DNA from: Ehrlichia sp028752135
GTDB taxonomy: Bacteria; Pseudomonadota; Alphaproteobacteria; Rickettsiales; Anaplasmataceae
Assembly: GCA_028752135.1 (NCBI GenBank)
Contig: CP082782.1
Span: 248,001-312,000 of the forward strand
Length of the DNA stretch: 64,000 nucleotides
Reading direction: 5' to 3'
This document shows, in pieces, positions 27,797 through 37,636 of the stretch. The translations under genes were made by a program, and so were the position numbers. The notes beneath the pieces are model-generated. The model did not search any database and was not told the origin of the DNA. It worked only from the letters and a program-made list of their open reading frames with translations. Each line of letters begins with the position of its first letter. The stretch's first letter is position 1.

Positions 27797-29311
27797 TTAA
27801 TGGTAAAAATTTCTAATATTAGTAAAGAACATAGCAATTTTTTGGTTATTTGCTTCTTCTATTACTTCATGATCACGTAATGACCCACCAGGTTGAATTA
27901 TTGCATTAATCTTAGCAGCTGCACTTAATAGTATACTGTCTGTAAATGGGAAAAATGCATCAGATGCTAAAACAGCTTCTGTACAATCTTTGGCTTTTTT
28001 TATTGCAATTTCAATACTGTCTACACGGCTCATTTGACCAGCGCCAACTCCAATTGCACGATGTTCTTTTGCAATAACAATGGCATTGGATTTAACATGC
28101 TTACATACTTTCCATGCGAATAACAAATTTGAAATTGTTTCAGATGAAACTGGAAAATTTGTAACTTGTATTAAATCCTTTTCTGATAAGTTATTTGTAT
28201 TCGTTCCTTGTAATAAAAAGCCATTACTCACATTCTTAATTGTGTATTTTGGTAAGTTATATGATGTAGATAGCATAATTCTTACATTTTTCTTCTTTTG
28301 TAGTATTTCCATTGCTTTGTCCGTGATAGATGGGCCAATTACCACTTCAATAAAAATTTTGTTAATCTCTTGTGCTATATCTTCGTTTATTTCTCTATTA
28401 AGTGCAACAATACCTCCAAAACTACTTCTTGGATCACAAGAAAAAGCTTTGTTATATGCGGTTGTTATATCATCAGCAGTTGCTGCACCACAAGGATTAC
28501 TATGTTTTATAATTACTGCTGCTGGCTGTGTAAATTCTGAGACTATATTTATAGCTGACTCTATGTCTACTATATTATTATAGCTTAATTCTTTTCCATG
28601 TAGTTGTTGTAAAGGATACTTACTTTCTGAAATACTATAAAATGCACCGTGCTGATGCGGATTCTCTCCACACCTGAGATCTTGTACTTTATTTCCATGT
28701 ATGATGAATGTTTCAGGTAAAGTATCATTATTGTCTTTACTTATCCAATTATATATACTGCTATCATAAAGTGATGTTATGAAAAATGCTTTTGCTGCTA
28801 ATTGTTTTCTATATGTTAAAGTTGTAGAATTGTTATTACTAATCATTTCTGCTTTTAATGTTTCGTAATCTTTGATGTCTGATATTACTGTAACATTATG
28901 AAAGTTCTTTGCTGCGGATCTTAATAGGGTAATACCACCTATGTCTATTTGTTCTATTATTTCATTTTCAGTTGAAGTTTTAATATTGGCAATATGAGAA
29001 AATGGATATAGATTGACTATAACTAACTCTATGTCATGTATTCCTAGATTAGTATTTTCTTCCGTATGACTATTTCGGTTGCTTAGTATTCCCCCGTGAA
29101 TTTTTGGGTGTAGAGTTTTTACTCTACCATTCATTATCTCCGGAAAGTTTATGTAATCAGACACTTCTGTTGCTTGTAATCCTGCATCTAATAAAGTTTG
29201 GTAAGTATTACTTGTTGCAATAATTTCTACTTTTTGTTCAGTAAGAAACTTTGCAAGTTCTATAATATTTGTTTTATTATATACAGATATAATGGCTCTT
29301 TTAACTCTCAT
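27797..29311 (-). CDS. purH: Bifunctional AICAR transformylase/IMP cyclohydrolase
   Basis: Catalyses the last two steps of IMP synthesis: formylation of AICAR with 10-formyltetrahydrofolate, then ring closure. The N-terminal MGS-like cyclohydrolase domain (VKRAIISVYNKTNI at the start) is followed by the transformylase domain, with the catalytic Lys-His in IIKHSNPCGAA and conserved DLRCGENPHQHGAFY. 504 residues, full length. Lies 38 bases after fabZ on the same strand. The sequence just past its stop codon is littered with partial purH copies. De novo purine synthesis is retained in Ehrlichia, unlike Rickettsia. Confidence 0.96.
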   Translation of the reverse strand: MRVKRAIISVYNKTNIIELAKFLTEQKVEIIATSNTYQTLLDAGLQATEVSDYINFPEIMNGRVKTLHPKIHGGILSNRNSHTEENTNLGIHDIELVIVNLYPFSHIANIKTSTENEIIEQIDIGGITLLRSAAKNFHNVTVISDIKDYETLKAEMISNNNSTTLTYRKQLAAKAFFITSLYDSSIYNWISKDNNDTLPETFIIHGNKVQDLRCGENPHQHGAFYSISESKYPLQQLHGKELSYNNIVDIESAINIVSEFTQPAAVIIKHSNPCGAATADDITTAYNKAFSCDPRSSFGGIVALNREINEDIAQEINKIFIEVVIGPSITDKAMEILQKKKNVRIMLSTSYNLPKYTIKNVSNGFLLQGTNTNNLSEKDLIQVTNFPVSSETISNLLFAWKVCKHVKSNAIVIAKEHRAIGVGAGQMSRVDSIEIAIKKAKDCTEAVLASDAFFPFTDSILLSAAAKINAIIQPGGSLRDHEVIEEANNQKIAMFFTNIRNFYH

Positions 29312-29349
29312 ATTGTTCTATATTTAAAATAATAACATACTTTAAAAAA

Positions 29350-29796
29350 TTACTCCTCATTTTGTTTAATCATCGCTAAAATCTGTGTTTCAGCAGCTAA
29401 TGTGTTTTCAACATATGCATAACACTGGAACTTACATGTATTTTTTCTTTTATGTATTACGTTTGCTTCAATAGTTAATGTATCTCCTGGAATGACAGGC
29501 CTACGAAATTTTGCTAACTCTATTGACATAAAGTATACTGAATAATCTTTTGTGCTATATTTTTCAACATCACCCATTACACATATTATGCATGTTTGTG
29601 CCATAGCTTCTACAATAAGTACGCCTGGCATAATGGGATTACCAGGGAAATGTCCAATGAAAAAAGGTTCGTTAAAAGTAACATTTTTTATTGCTGTTGT
29701 AGATTCGTTAGGAATACATGCAGTTATTTTATCAATCAGTAAGAAAGGATAGGAGTGTGGCAACATTTTGATAATCTGTTGAATATTAAACTGCAT
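29350..29796 (-). CDS. fabZ: 3-hydroxyacyl-ACP dehydratase FabZ
   Basis: Removes water from 3-hydroxyacyl-ACP in fatty acid elongation. The hot-dog-fold active site is seen as GHFPGNPIMPGVLIVEAMAQ near residues 48-67, with the catalytic His in HFPG and Glu in VEAMAQ. 148 residues. An AGG lies before the ATG. In most Gram-negative bacteria it sits between lpxD and lpxA; here skp is directly upstream and no lpx gene is present, consistent with the lack of lipopolysaccharide in Ehrlichia. Confidence 0.96.
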   Translation of the reverse strand: MQFNIQQIIKMLPHSYPFLLIDKITACIPNESTTAIKNVTFNEPFFIGHFPGNPIMPGVLIVEAMAQTCIICVMGDVEKYSTKDYSVYFMSIELAKFRRPVIPGDTLTIEANVIHKRKNTCKFQCYAYVENTLAAETQILAMIKQNEE

Positions 29797-29818
29797 AAAA
29801 TCAACCTAACTCAATACA

Positions 29819-30370
29819 TTATTTTTTTATTTCTATGTTTGGTAATTCTTTATTTAACCTTTCTAATACTTCACTAGAAATATCTGTACCATCTATGGAA
29901 TAGAATACTTGATTCTTTTTCATTAGAAAGAGTACTAAATTGATATTATTTTCTTTTGCTATTTTGGCTGATATGTTTTTAATTTTATTGTAAACTATTT
30001 CCATAGCATTCATGTACATATTTTCTAATTCTGATCCTTTAACAGAAATATCTTGTTGTAAATTTGATACTTTTGTTTTAAAGTCAGCAACTTTTTTTTC
30101 GAAAGCTTCAGAACTTAAAATAGCTTTTTGTTTACCTAACTCTTCTTCAAGTTTATGTAATTCTTCTTCTCTTTCTGAAAAATCTTTTTGTAATGTTGTT
30201 CTTTTATCATCTAGCTGTGTTCTAATACTTTTTACTGATAGTGCTTCAGATATAATTATATCGCGATCAATGAAAGCTACCGGAATATTTTTTTCATCAT
30301 TTTTTGCTAAAGCATAATGATTAAAACTGAACGAAATTAAAAAAATAACTAAAAATAACCTTGATAGCAT
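29819..30370 (-). CDS. OmpH/Skp-family periplasmic chaperone
   Basis: Holds unfolded outer-membrane proteins on their way to BamA. Signal peptide MLSRLFLVIFLISFSFNHYA with cleavage near ALA-KN, then IPVAFIDRDIIISEA, the conserved N-terminal beta strand of Skp, then a long charged coiled-coil (about residues 55-125) and a C-terminal return strand. 183 residues. It lies 14 bases after bamA with AGAGG before its ATG, so it is in the rseP-bamA-skp-fabZ unit. Confidence 0.9.
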   Translation of the reverse strand: MLSRLFLVIFLISFSFNHYALAKNDEKNIPVAFIDRDIIISEALSVKSIRTQLDDKRTTLQKDFSEREEELHKLEEELGKQKAILSSEAFEKKVADFKTKVSNLQQDISVKGSELENMYMNAMEIVYNKIKNISAKIAKENNINLVLFLMKKNQVFYSIDGTDISSEVLERLNKELPNIEIKK

Positions 30371-30384
30371 AAAAACACCTCTTT

Positions 30385-32697
30385 TTATTGCATTGAAAAT
30401 CTTATCATATCTGTAACATCATATTCTTCCTTTAGCAAAGGAAAACCAAAATCTAACCTCATTGGTCCAAATGGAGAACGCCATGAAAAACCAAAACCAG
30501 CTGAAACTCTCAATGATTTGCTTTCGTAATAGTCCTTATTTGTATAATCTAGCCCAAATAAAGTTGCTGCATCAATAAAGAGAGACCCCTTAATGCCTAA
30601 ATCTTCCGGTAAACCTATAGGAAAGTCAACTTGATTTATTATGTTAAAGTAAAATTTTCCACCTAATGCATCTAAAGTAGTTTTATCTCTTGGTCCTATT
30701 CCTGATGCATGAAATCCTCTAATTTCATTACTGCCTAATATAAATCTCTGGCTTATTTTTACCTGTTCATCACTTTTATATGAGAAAACATAACCCATAG
30801 ATGTTTTTATACTTAAAAGTATATCGTTGCTCAATGTAGGGAATAAAGCTTTGCTATAATTAACTGATCCTTCAGTTTTTATATAATGTAATGTCCCACC
30901 TAGCCCAGAAAAGCTTTGACGTAACTTAATTAAATACCCATCTGTTATTTTAAGATCAAACTTACGGTATTGCAAAGCGTAACCAATAGATGAGTCAATA
31001 TTTTTTCCAGATTGCTCTTTTATTAGATCAGAAGCAGTATCTTTAATATTAAGTATATTGACATGTTTATAAGAATAATTAAGTGAAATACCAAGGTCAT
31101 CAGTTATATCATGAGATGTATGTAGCATAAAACCAGCATTGCTACTACTAAAAGTAGGATCTGGATTGCCTATAAGCTTAGCAGCAGGACCACTTGTAGG
31201 ATCCTGAGTACTTGATTTGTTTTGATGTGAGTAGAATAAACCAAAACCTACGGCTGAATCAGTATCTGAAAAATTTGGTATTATAAAATCAATACTACTA
31301 GATAAAGAAGCAGCTGATTTTTCTACATGTAATGATAATACTTTTCCAGTACCAAATAAATTTCTTTCTTGTATATTTATTTTTCCTACAAGCCCAGTGA
31401 TAGAAGAAAACCCTGCTGCTATATCAAATGATCCAGTACCTCTTTCCTTGACTTGGAAGTTTAGATCAACTAGACTATCATTTATTTTATGATTCTCTAC
31501 GTTTATAGATTCAAAAAACCCTAGACTTAATATATTTTTGTAAGATCTGTTAATTACACTTGCATTATAAATGTCACCTTCAGAGATATTAAGTTTTTGT
31601 CTAATAACTTGGTCCATAGTAGTTTGATTGTTTGTAATGTTTATATTGTTAATATAAACTTTATTACCTGTGTATATTATATAATCTACGTCAACTACAT
31701 CACCTCTAGTGTGATAATCCTGTTTTATATCTGAAAAAAAGTTACCGTTATTGCTTAAGTATTGTGTAATCTTTTCAATAGAATTGTTGATTACTTCTCG
31801 ATTAAATGTATTGCCACTTTTTGATAGTATAAGATTTTGAATTTCTTCTTTTAATTGTTCATGATTGTTGACTTGTTTATCTATGATTATATTGCTATTA
31901 CCAAACTTATATTTTATTCCTTCTTCTATGGAGAAAATTAGGTTTACATTATGGTCATCCATTATTTCTGGTACTGCAGACTTAATTCTAAAATCTATGA
32001 AGCCTTTAGATGTATAAAAGTTATATAAACCAGCTTGATCGAGCATTAACCTTTCAGAAGCAAATTTTGTATTATTACTAAATATTTTATAGAGATAAAA
32101 TTCTGTTGATTGTATAGCTTTTTTCAAGACAGTATCTGAAAAGAATTTATTTCCAATAAATTTGATATTTTTTATTCTTGATGTTGGTCCTTCACTTATT
32201 TTTATAACTATATCTACTTTATTATTTTCTAATTCTTTTACTTCATGGAAGATTTTTGCCCCTAGTTTACCTCTACTTTGATATAATAATAATAGGTTAG
32301 ATATATCTTGTTGTAACTTTGACTTTGTAAAGACTGATAATTTTTTTAATTTAAAAATATCATTATGTAAGTCTTTTTTATTAAACTCTTTATTCCCATG
32401 GAAAGTTATATCATTAATAACAGGATTTTCTTTTACATTAATTACTAGATAATTATCCTTATTCACATATACTTCAACATGCGAGAATAGTTGTGTTAGA
32501 TGTAGGTTTTTAATAATCTGGTCGATTGTACTTTGTGTTACATTATCTTGTAGATTGATTTTTGAATAGAAATATATAGTATTATAATCTAACCTGTGAT
32601 TACCATTGATTTGAACTTGTTTTACTTTGGTATTAAGAGTTTCTGCATGAACAAATGAAGAAATTAATAGTATTAAAACAATAACAATATATCTCAT
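30385..32697 (-). CDS. bamA: Outer membrane protein assembly factor BamA
   Basis: Central Omp85 protein that folds and inserts outer-membrane beta barrels. Signal peptide of about 18 residues ending FVHA-ET, then five POTRA domains to about residue 420 (first: KVKQVQINGNHRLDYNTI), then the 16-stranded barrel. The family lid-loop motif is seen as NEIRGFHASGIGP (usual VRGF). The end, PFGPMRLDFGFPLLKEEYD and then MIRFSMQ, has the expected terminal aromatic strand. 770 residues is full length. Lies four bases after rseP. Confidence 0.96.
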   Translation of the reverse strand: MRYIVIVLILLISSFVHAETLNTKVKQVQINGNHRLDYNTIYFYSKINLQDNVTQSTIDQIIKNLHLTQLFSHVEVYVNKDNYLVINVKENPVINDITFHGNKEFNKKDLHNDIFKLKKLSVFTKSKLQQDISNLLLLYQSRGKLGAKIFHEVKELENNKVDIVIKISEGPTSRIKNIKFIGNKFFSDTVLKKAIQSTEFYLYKIFSNNTKFASERLMLDQAGLYNFYTSKGFIDFRIKSAVPEIMDDHNVNLIFSIEEGIKYKFGNSNIIIDKQVNNHEQLKEEIQNLILSKSGNTFNREVINNSIEKITQYLSNNGNFFSDIKQDYHTRGDVVDVDYIIYTGNKVYINNINITNNQTTMDQVIRQKLNISEGDIYNASVINRSYKNILSLGFFESINVENHKINDSLVDLNFQVKERGTGSFDIAAGFSSITGLVGKINIQERNLFGTGKVLSLHVEKSAASLSSSIDFIIPNFSDTDSAVGFGLFYSHQNKSSTQDPTSGPAAKLIGNPDPTFSSSNAGFMLHTSHDITDDLGISLNYSYKHVNILNIKDTASDLIKEQSGKNIDSSIGYALQYRKFDLKITDGYLIKLRQSFSGLGGTLHYIKTEGSVNYSKALFPTLSNDILLSIKTSMGYVFSYKSDEQVKISQRFILGSNEIRGFHASGIGPRDKTTLDALGGKFYFNIINQVDFPIGLPEDLGIKGSLFIDAATLFGLDYTNKDYYESKSLRVSAGFGFSWRSPFGPMRLDFGFPLLKEEYDVTDMIRFSMQ

Positions 32698-32701
32698 AAC
32701 A

Positions 32702-33847
32702 TTACTTAAACATACTTTTTATATCGTTGAACGTAACAAAAATCATCAGTGATAACAAAAGCATTAATCCAATTGTGGATGCGTATTTTTGATATTTAGG
32801 ATCAAGTTGTCTACGCCGTATTATAGCTTGAATAAAATATTGAAATATATGACCACCATCTAACATAGGTATAGGTAGTAAATTCATTATACCTAAATTG
32901 ATAGAAATCATAGCTATACATAATAATACTTCAATTTGTTTGACTGATTCTCCAGAATATTGTGCAATACGTATAGGACCACCTAATTCATAAATGCTAC
33001 GCTTTCCTGTTAACATTTGTCCAAGTACTTGGAAAATTGATTTAGAAAGCAAATAAGTATAATTTATTGACTGAATAAAAGAGTCCGAAATACTTAGTTT
33101 TCGTGTTTCATAACTGGTAATTGCATTACTAATTGTTATTCCTAAGAATGGCACTTTTTTGATACCACCAAAGATACCTTTTTCTTCTTTTATACTAGGC
33201 TTGACTTTAATAGTATGAACATGCCCATTACGCGAGTATTTTATAAGTAATTCTTCTTGGTTGTCTTGTGCATATTTTTTTATGTACTGTTTTATTTCTT
33301 CAAACCATTTTACCTGATTATCGTTGACTTCAAGTATTATATCTCCTGGCATTAACCCAGCATATTGTGCTACACTACCTTCTACTATGTTTCCAATAAC
33401 AGAATTATGTTGTATAATGCCTTTGGTGCTGAAAAGCACTGTTAACACTGCTATAGCAAATATTAAATTTGCTAATGGACCAGCTAAGGCAATGAAGAAT
33501 TTTTGATGTAAAGGCTTCTCACAAAAGGCAAAGAACTTTTCTTCTTCTGGTAAACTATCGGAACTTCCTTCAGTGCTTGATGGATTTTCATCTCCTAGCA
33601 TTTTAACATATCCACCCACTGGTATTAAAGAAAATTTCCACCTTGTACCTGATTTGTCGTTAATTCCAAATAATTCTGGGCCAAAACCTATAGAGAAGAC
33701 TTCAATTTTTACTTTACATAATTTTGCAACAATATAATGTCCGTATTCATGAACAAACACTATAATAGACATTATTATGAGAAATGATAGTAGATAAAAT
33801 GAACCACTATTTAGTATATGATATAGTTTATCAATGATACTTGTCAT
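32702..33847 (-). CDS. rseP: Site-2 intramembrane zinc protease RseP
   Basis: Cleaves membrane anchors within the bilayer, such as anti-sigma factors and signal peptide remnants. Metal site HEYGH at 33-37 in the first membrane segment and the second zinc-binding motif NLLPIPMLDGGH near the C terminus. One PDZ domain lies between (VEGSVAQYAGLMPGDIILEVN). The start at 33847 puts the first helix near the N terminus, as in homologues; an ATG at 33868 is in frame and would add seven residues. Neither has a good ribosome binding site. First gene of the rseP-bamA-skp-fabZ unit. Confidence 0.93.
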   Translation of the reverse strand: MTSIIDKLYHILNSGSFYLLSFLIIMSIIVFVHEYGHYIVAKLCKVKIEVFSIGFGPELFGINDKSGTRWKFSLIPVGGYVKMLGDENPSSTEGSSDSLPEEEKFFAFCEKPLHQKFFIALAGPLANLIFAIAVLTVLFSTKGIIQHNSVIGNIVEGSVAQYAGLMPGDIILEVNDNQVKWFEEIKQYIKKYAQDNQEELLIKYSRNGHVHTIKVKPSIKEEKGIFGGIKKVPFLGITISNAITSYETRKLSISDSFIQSINYTYLLSKSIFQVLGQMLTGKRSIYELGGPIRIAQYSGESVKQIEVLLCIAMISINLGIMNLLPIPMLDGGHIFQYFIQAIIRRRQLDPKYQKYASTIGLMLLLSLMIFVTFNDIKSMFK

Positions 33848-33904
33848 AAAACAAATGCTAGATGTCATTAAAAGTTAATTGGATGATATAGTATATTTAT
33901 ATAG

Positions 33905-33933
33905 TTGACAATATAATATGTAATAATTTTAAT
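33905..33933 (+). promoter_or_regulatory. Candidate sigma70 promoter for sdhE
   Basis: TTGACA at 33905-33910, 17-base spacer, TTTAAT at 33928-33933 (five of six match). An AGGA stands eight bases before the sdhE ATG at 33961. Position and spacing fit well, but AT-rich DNA makes false matches common. Confidence 0.5.
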
Positions 33934-33960
33934 TGGGTAGTCTAATATCAGGAATAATTA

Positions 33961-34242
33961 ATGGATAACTTGTTAACAAAGCGTAAGAAATTGTTGTATA
34001 GAAGTTTACATCGAGGATGTAAAGAAATGGATATAATACTTGGTAATTTTGCTTTACATCATATATACCTATTATCTCCTGAGGATGTTCATGAGTATGA
34101 GAAGATAATTAATATAAGCGATCATCAGCTTTATAGGTATATTACAGGAGAGGAATCAGTGCCACTCTCTTTAGATAGTAATGTGATGAGCAATATTATA
34201 AATTTCAATAAGTTATTAGTGGAATCTAGATTTTCAAGTTAA
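33961..34242 (+). CDS. sdhE: Succinate dehydrogenase assembly factor SdhE
   Basis: Small protein that promotes covalent FAD attachment to succinate dehydrogenase SdhA. It carries the family hallmark RGCKEMDIILGNFA (usual RGxxEMD) near residues 18-31, preceded by RKKLLYRSLH. 93 residues. ATG with AGGA upstream. Divergent from rseP; no sdh genes in the window. Confidence 0.92.
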   Translation: MDNLLTKRKKLLYRSLHRGCKEMDIILGNFALHHIYLLSPEDVHEYEKIINISDHQLYRYITGEESVPLSLDSNVMSNIINFNKLLVESRFSS

Positions 34243-34621
34243 AGGATAATAATGTAATTTCATTTTTAAAATATTTTAATAAATAAAGAACTTGTAAAAA
34301 TTATTTTGATTGATGAATATAAGCTTGTAGCTAACTTGTAAATTATAAAGAATTAACATAAAATTAAAAATATTTAACTGCTTGGCTGTATAGTTTTTAA
34401 GTAGTATTTATTAATTATTGTTTACTCTAATGTGTAGATTTGATTGCAGGGATGAAAACTAGATAAATATGCTTTTTGTATATAATTTTATTTAGAGGTT
34501 GATTTTTTTTGTTTTAATCTTAATAATTTCTTAACAGTGCAAATTTATAGTTGTGACATTATGTATTTTGTAGATTGGAGTAATATGATATCTTTGCTAG
34601 ATAATTTAAAACTTTGTAATT
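34243..34621. other. Gap between sdhE and dsbD-like gene
   Basis: About 380 AT-rich bases. No gene, RNA or hairpin supported. Confidence 0.35.
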
Positions 34622-35848
34622 ATGTTTTCTTGCTTTAACTTTAATCTAATACATATTTTAATCTGTGCTTTAGTTGGTGGAATAATTTTAAATTTTATGC
34701 CATGTGTATTCCCTATACTGTCATTGAAGATAATGTCAGTAGTAAAAAGTTCTCAATCTAAAGGCAAGGTAATTAGATCTGATGGAATAGCATATACATT
34801 GGGTATCATGGTTAGCATGTTGATACTATCTACAATACTTCTAATATTGCGTTATTTTGGTCATTTAGTAAATTGGGGATATCATATGCAATCTCCAATA
34901 TTTGTGACTTTGTTAATGTATATAATATTTCTTATGGGATTGTCTTTTTCTGGATTCTACGATCTACCATTCATTTTTCCTAATCTTAGTACAAATAAGA
35001 CTAGAAAGAGTGGATTGATAGGTAGTTTTACTGTTGGAGTGTTATATACATTTGTTGCAACTCCATGTACTGGGCCTTTTATGGTATCTGCTGTAGCTGT
35101 TGCTTTAAATCAACCAGGATTTTTCTCATTGTTGATTTTTCAGGTCCTTGGATTTGGAATAGCTTTACCGTACTTATTATTGTCATTTTTTCCAGAATTA
35201 TTGAAAGTCTTCCCTAAGCCGGGCAGATGGATGGAAATTTTACAACGGTTTTTAGCTTTTCCTCTTTATTTTTCAGCTGCATGGTTATTATGTATATTGG
35301 TTAAGCAAAAAGGAATAGAAGTACTTTTTGCTGTGTTGTCTTGTGCTATACTGTTTGTGATGGGAATATGGGTTATGAAACTAATAAAAACTTGGAAACC
35401 AATTAGTAAATTTATAGTTTTTATATGTTTATTGATTGTTGCAATTTCTCCTTTATGCTTTAAACCGGTGAAGGAATTTGTAATGCGGGATAAAACACCG
35501 AAATATGTTACAGTGATGGAATTTTCTCAAAAGCAACTGAATCAACTTTTACAAGAGAAAAAAACAGTATTATTGTCTGTAGGTGCAGATTGGTGTTTGA
35601 CTTGTAAAGTAAATGAAAAAATTTTTCAATTGGATACTATACAAGCTTTGTTAGCTAAGAAAAATGTTTATTATATGAAAGGTGATTTAACTACTAGGAA
35701 TCCTGAGGTTACATCATATATTAATCAACTGGATAAAAATAGTGTGCCACTTTATGTGTTGTATGTGCGTGGAGTTAAGGTAAAAGTCTTACCACAAATT
35801 TTGAGTGAAAAGACAGTAATAGAGATTATAAATGAGTATGTACACTAA
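34622..35848 (+). CDS. DsbD-like thiol:disulfide reductase, beta and gamma domains
   Basis: Transfers electrons from cytoplasmic thioredoxin across the membrane to periplasmic proteins. About eight membrane segments with the two key Cys, C28 in LNFMPCVFP and C149 in ATPCTGPF, followed by a C-terminal thioredoxin domain with active site WCLTC (C325, C328). The N-terminal periplasmic alpha domain of classical DsbD is absent, as in many alphaproteobacteria. 408 residues. Likely to serve cytochrome c maturation or reduction of Cys-containing periplasmic proteins. It stands alone. Confidence 0.9.
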   Translation: MFSCFNFNLIHILICALVGGIILNFMPCVFPILSLKIMSVVKSSQSKGKVIRSDGIAYTLGIMVSMLILSTILLILRYFGHLVNWGYHMQSPIFVTLLMYIIFLMGLSFSGFYDLPFIFPNLSTNKTRKSGLIGSFTVGVLYTFVATPCTGPFMVSAVAVALNQPGFFSLLIFQVLGFGIALPYLLLSFFPELLKVFPKPGRWMEILQRFLAFPLYFSAAWLLCILVKQKGIEVLFAVLSCAILFVMGIWVMKLIKTWKPISKFIVFICLLIVAISPLCFKPVKEFVMRDKTPKYVTVMEFSQKQLNQLLQEKKTVLLSVGADWCLTCKVNEKIFQLDTIQALLAKKNVYYMKGDLTTRNPEVTSYINQLDKNSVPLYVLYVRGVKVKVLPQILSEKTVIEIINEYVH

Positions 35849-36297
35849 AGTCTGTTAGTTTTGCTATCAGGTTACGTACCTACGTGTAGAATGCTGCATA
35901 TTATGTATTTTAAATTTTAAAAATAGTTAGTGCTTTAATGAATAGTGAGATTTTGTATAATGAAAAAATATTCTGTCGGAACTCTGTTTTCAAATATGCA
36001 TTTACTTAACTTTAAATTGTAATAAGACTATCTTGATTAATTATTGTACTTAAGTGCACTGTAAAATGTATGCTAATTTTAGCAGTATTTTGATATGTTT
36101 AATTGATTAGTAGCTGTGTTAGAGCAAGTTAAAATATCTTTATATAAATTGATAAAGTTTATATTATAACTTTGTTATGTAGTATAAATTTTATATTTCT
36201 TTCTCTATCGTGTAATAGCTATTTATTCTGCATAATGGTTGTTATATATTTCTTGGAATTTCTTTTTAGTTGTATACCTTAATATAACAGTTTTGTG
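35849..36297. other. Gap between convergent dsbD-like and dacF-like genes
   Basis: About 450 bases; no gene, terminator or repeat recognised. Confidence 0.35.
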
Positions 36298-37443
36298 TTA
36301 ATTATTATGAGCTTTAGTTGTTTTAGGAAAAAGCATATACCATATCTTTTGAAGATAGTTAATTTTATTTACATTGTTTGTTGCATATATGGGTATAACT
36401 TTTTTTGTTAGTCCTGGTGATTGAATATGAATTTCACCAATTTCTTGTCCTTTTTTTATCGGAGCAGAAATTGTATTGTCATGTAAAATAGAAATTTTAA
36501 CATTGTCATATAGGCCTTTAGGGTATAAAACAACAACGTCCTTATTGACAATAGCATCTACAGAACTAACATCACCTTTACTTACCGTTATTGTTACAAC
36601 ATTATTGCCCTGATTAAATATGGTTTTATTGCTAAATTGATTAAAGTAATAGTCAATAAATTGTTCTACTTCATGTAAAAGCTCTTCTTCAGTTTTAAGA
36701 CCATTAGTTAATATAAATACGCGCCTTCCTTCTCTTACTGCTGATATTATAGCTCCATATCCCTCTACTTCACTATATCCAACTGCTATGCCATCAACTT
36801 GTGTATTGTTCAATAATGAATTGACACTTTTTTGGTATATGTTGTTGTATTTAAAATCTTTTTTGGAGAATAGATGGTAATATTCTGGGAAATCTTTAAA
36901 AAGCCTTACTGCTAGAGTAATTAAATCATGTGCTGACATAACCTGATTTTTGTCTGGACTTCCTGTTACATTTGTAAAGTGAGATTTTGTTAAATTAAGT
37001 TTCTGTGCTATGCGATTCATCTCATTGACGAAATTTTCTTGAGAACCTGCAATACCTTCTGCGAGAGTGATAGATGCATCGTTTGCAGATATTGTGATAA
37101 TTCCATTAATTAAGTCACGTACTGTTACTGATTGTCCAGTTCTTAAAAAGATAGATGCCCCTCCTTTTTGCCAGGCTTCTTTGCTGGTTATATATTTGTC
37201 TTCCATTTTCACGAATCCAGCTTTCATATAAGAGAATGTTACATAGAGAGTCATGAGATGACTCATTGATGAAGATATAATTTGTTTGTCTGCATTATGT
37301 GTAAATAACACCATATCAGAAAGAAAATCAAATACTACTGCTTGAGATGCTTTTGTTTGTATATGAGATGCATAAGCATTGTTTGTGTTTACTGATGTAC
37401 TAATGAAAAAATACAATAATAAGAAAGTTATATGACGTAGCAT
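36298..37443 (-). CDS. DacF/DacA-like D-Ala-D-Ala carboxypeptidase homologue, probably inactive
   Basis: Clear homologue of PBP5-type penicillin-binding proteins with a signal peptide ending NAYA-SH, the peptidase S11 domain and the C-terminal beta domain (about residue 275 on). Active site motifs are altered: the SxxK motif reads SMSH at 59-62, so the general-base Lys is His; the S-x-N motif SAN at 119-121 is kept; the KTG motif reads AVG at 220-222. Surrounding sequence (QVDGIAVGYSEVEGYG) is well preserved, so alignment is secure. It should not hydrolyse D-Ala-D-Ala by the usual mechanism. ATG at 37443 chosen; a TTG six bases upstream is less likely. Possibly a binding or structural role. 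Confidence 0.9.
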   Translation of the reverse strand: MLRHITFLLLYFFISTSVNTNNAYASHIQTKASQAVVFDFLSDMVLFTHNADKQIISSSMSHLMTLYVTFSYMKAGFVKMEDKYITSKEAWQKGGASIFLRTGQSVTVRDLINGIITISANDASITLAEGIAGSQENFVNEMNRIAQKLNLTKSHFTNVTGSPDKNQVMSAHDLITLAVRLFKDFPEYYHLFSKKDFKYNNIYQKSVNSLLNNTQVDGIAVGYSEVEGYGAIISAVREGRRVFILTNGLKTEEELLHEVEQFIDYYFNQFSNKTIFNQGNNVVTITVSKGDVSSVDAIVNKDVVVLYPKGLYDNVKISILHDNTISAPIKKGQEIGEIHIQSPGLTKKVIPIYATNNVNKINYLQKIWYMLFPKTTKAHNN

Positions 37444-37636
37444 TGCCAAATTGGGTTAATGTATGAAGTATATAATATATTTTTTTTGTGTCGCATCAAT
37501 ATATAATTTGGTGAGATAGATACTAATAACAACATAGTATTAACAATGGGTTATTGTTAATTGAAATTTATTTATAGCTGTAGATGAAATGTTATGTTAG
37601 ATACGTTAAAGTATTGTTTGATACAATGTGGTTGAT

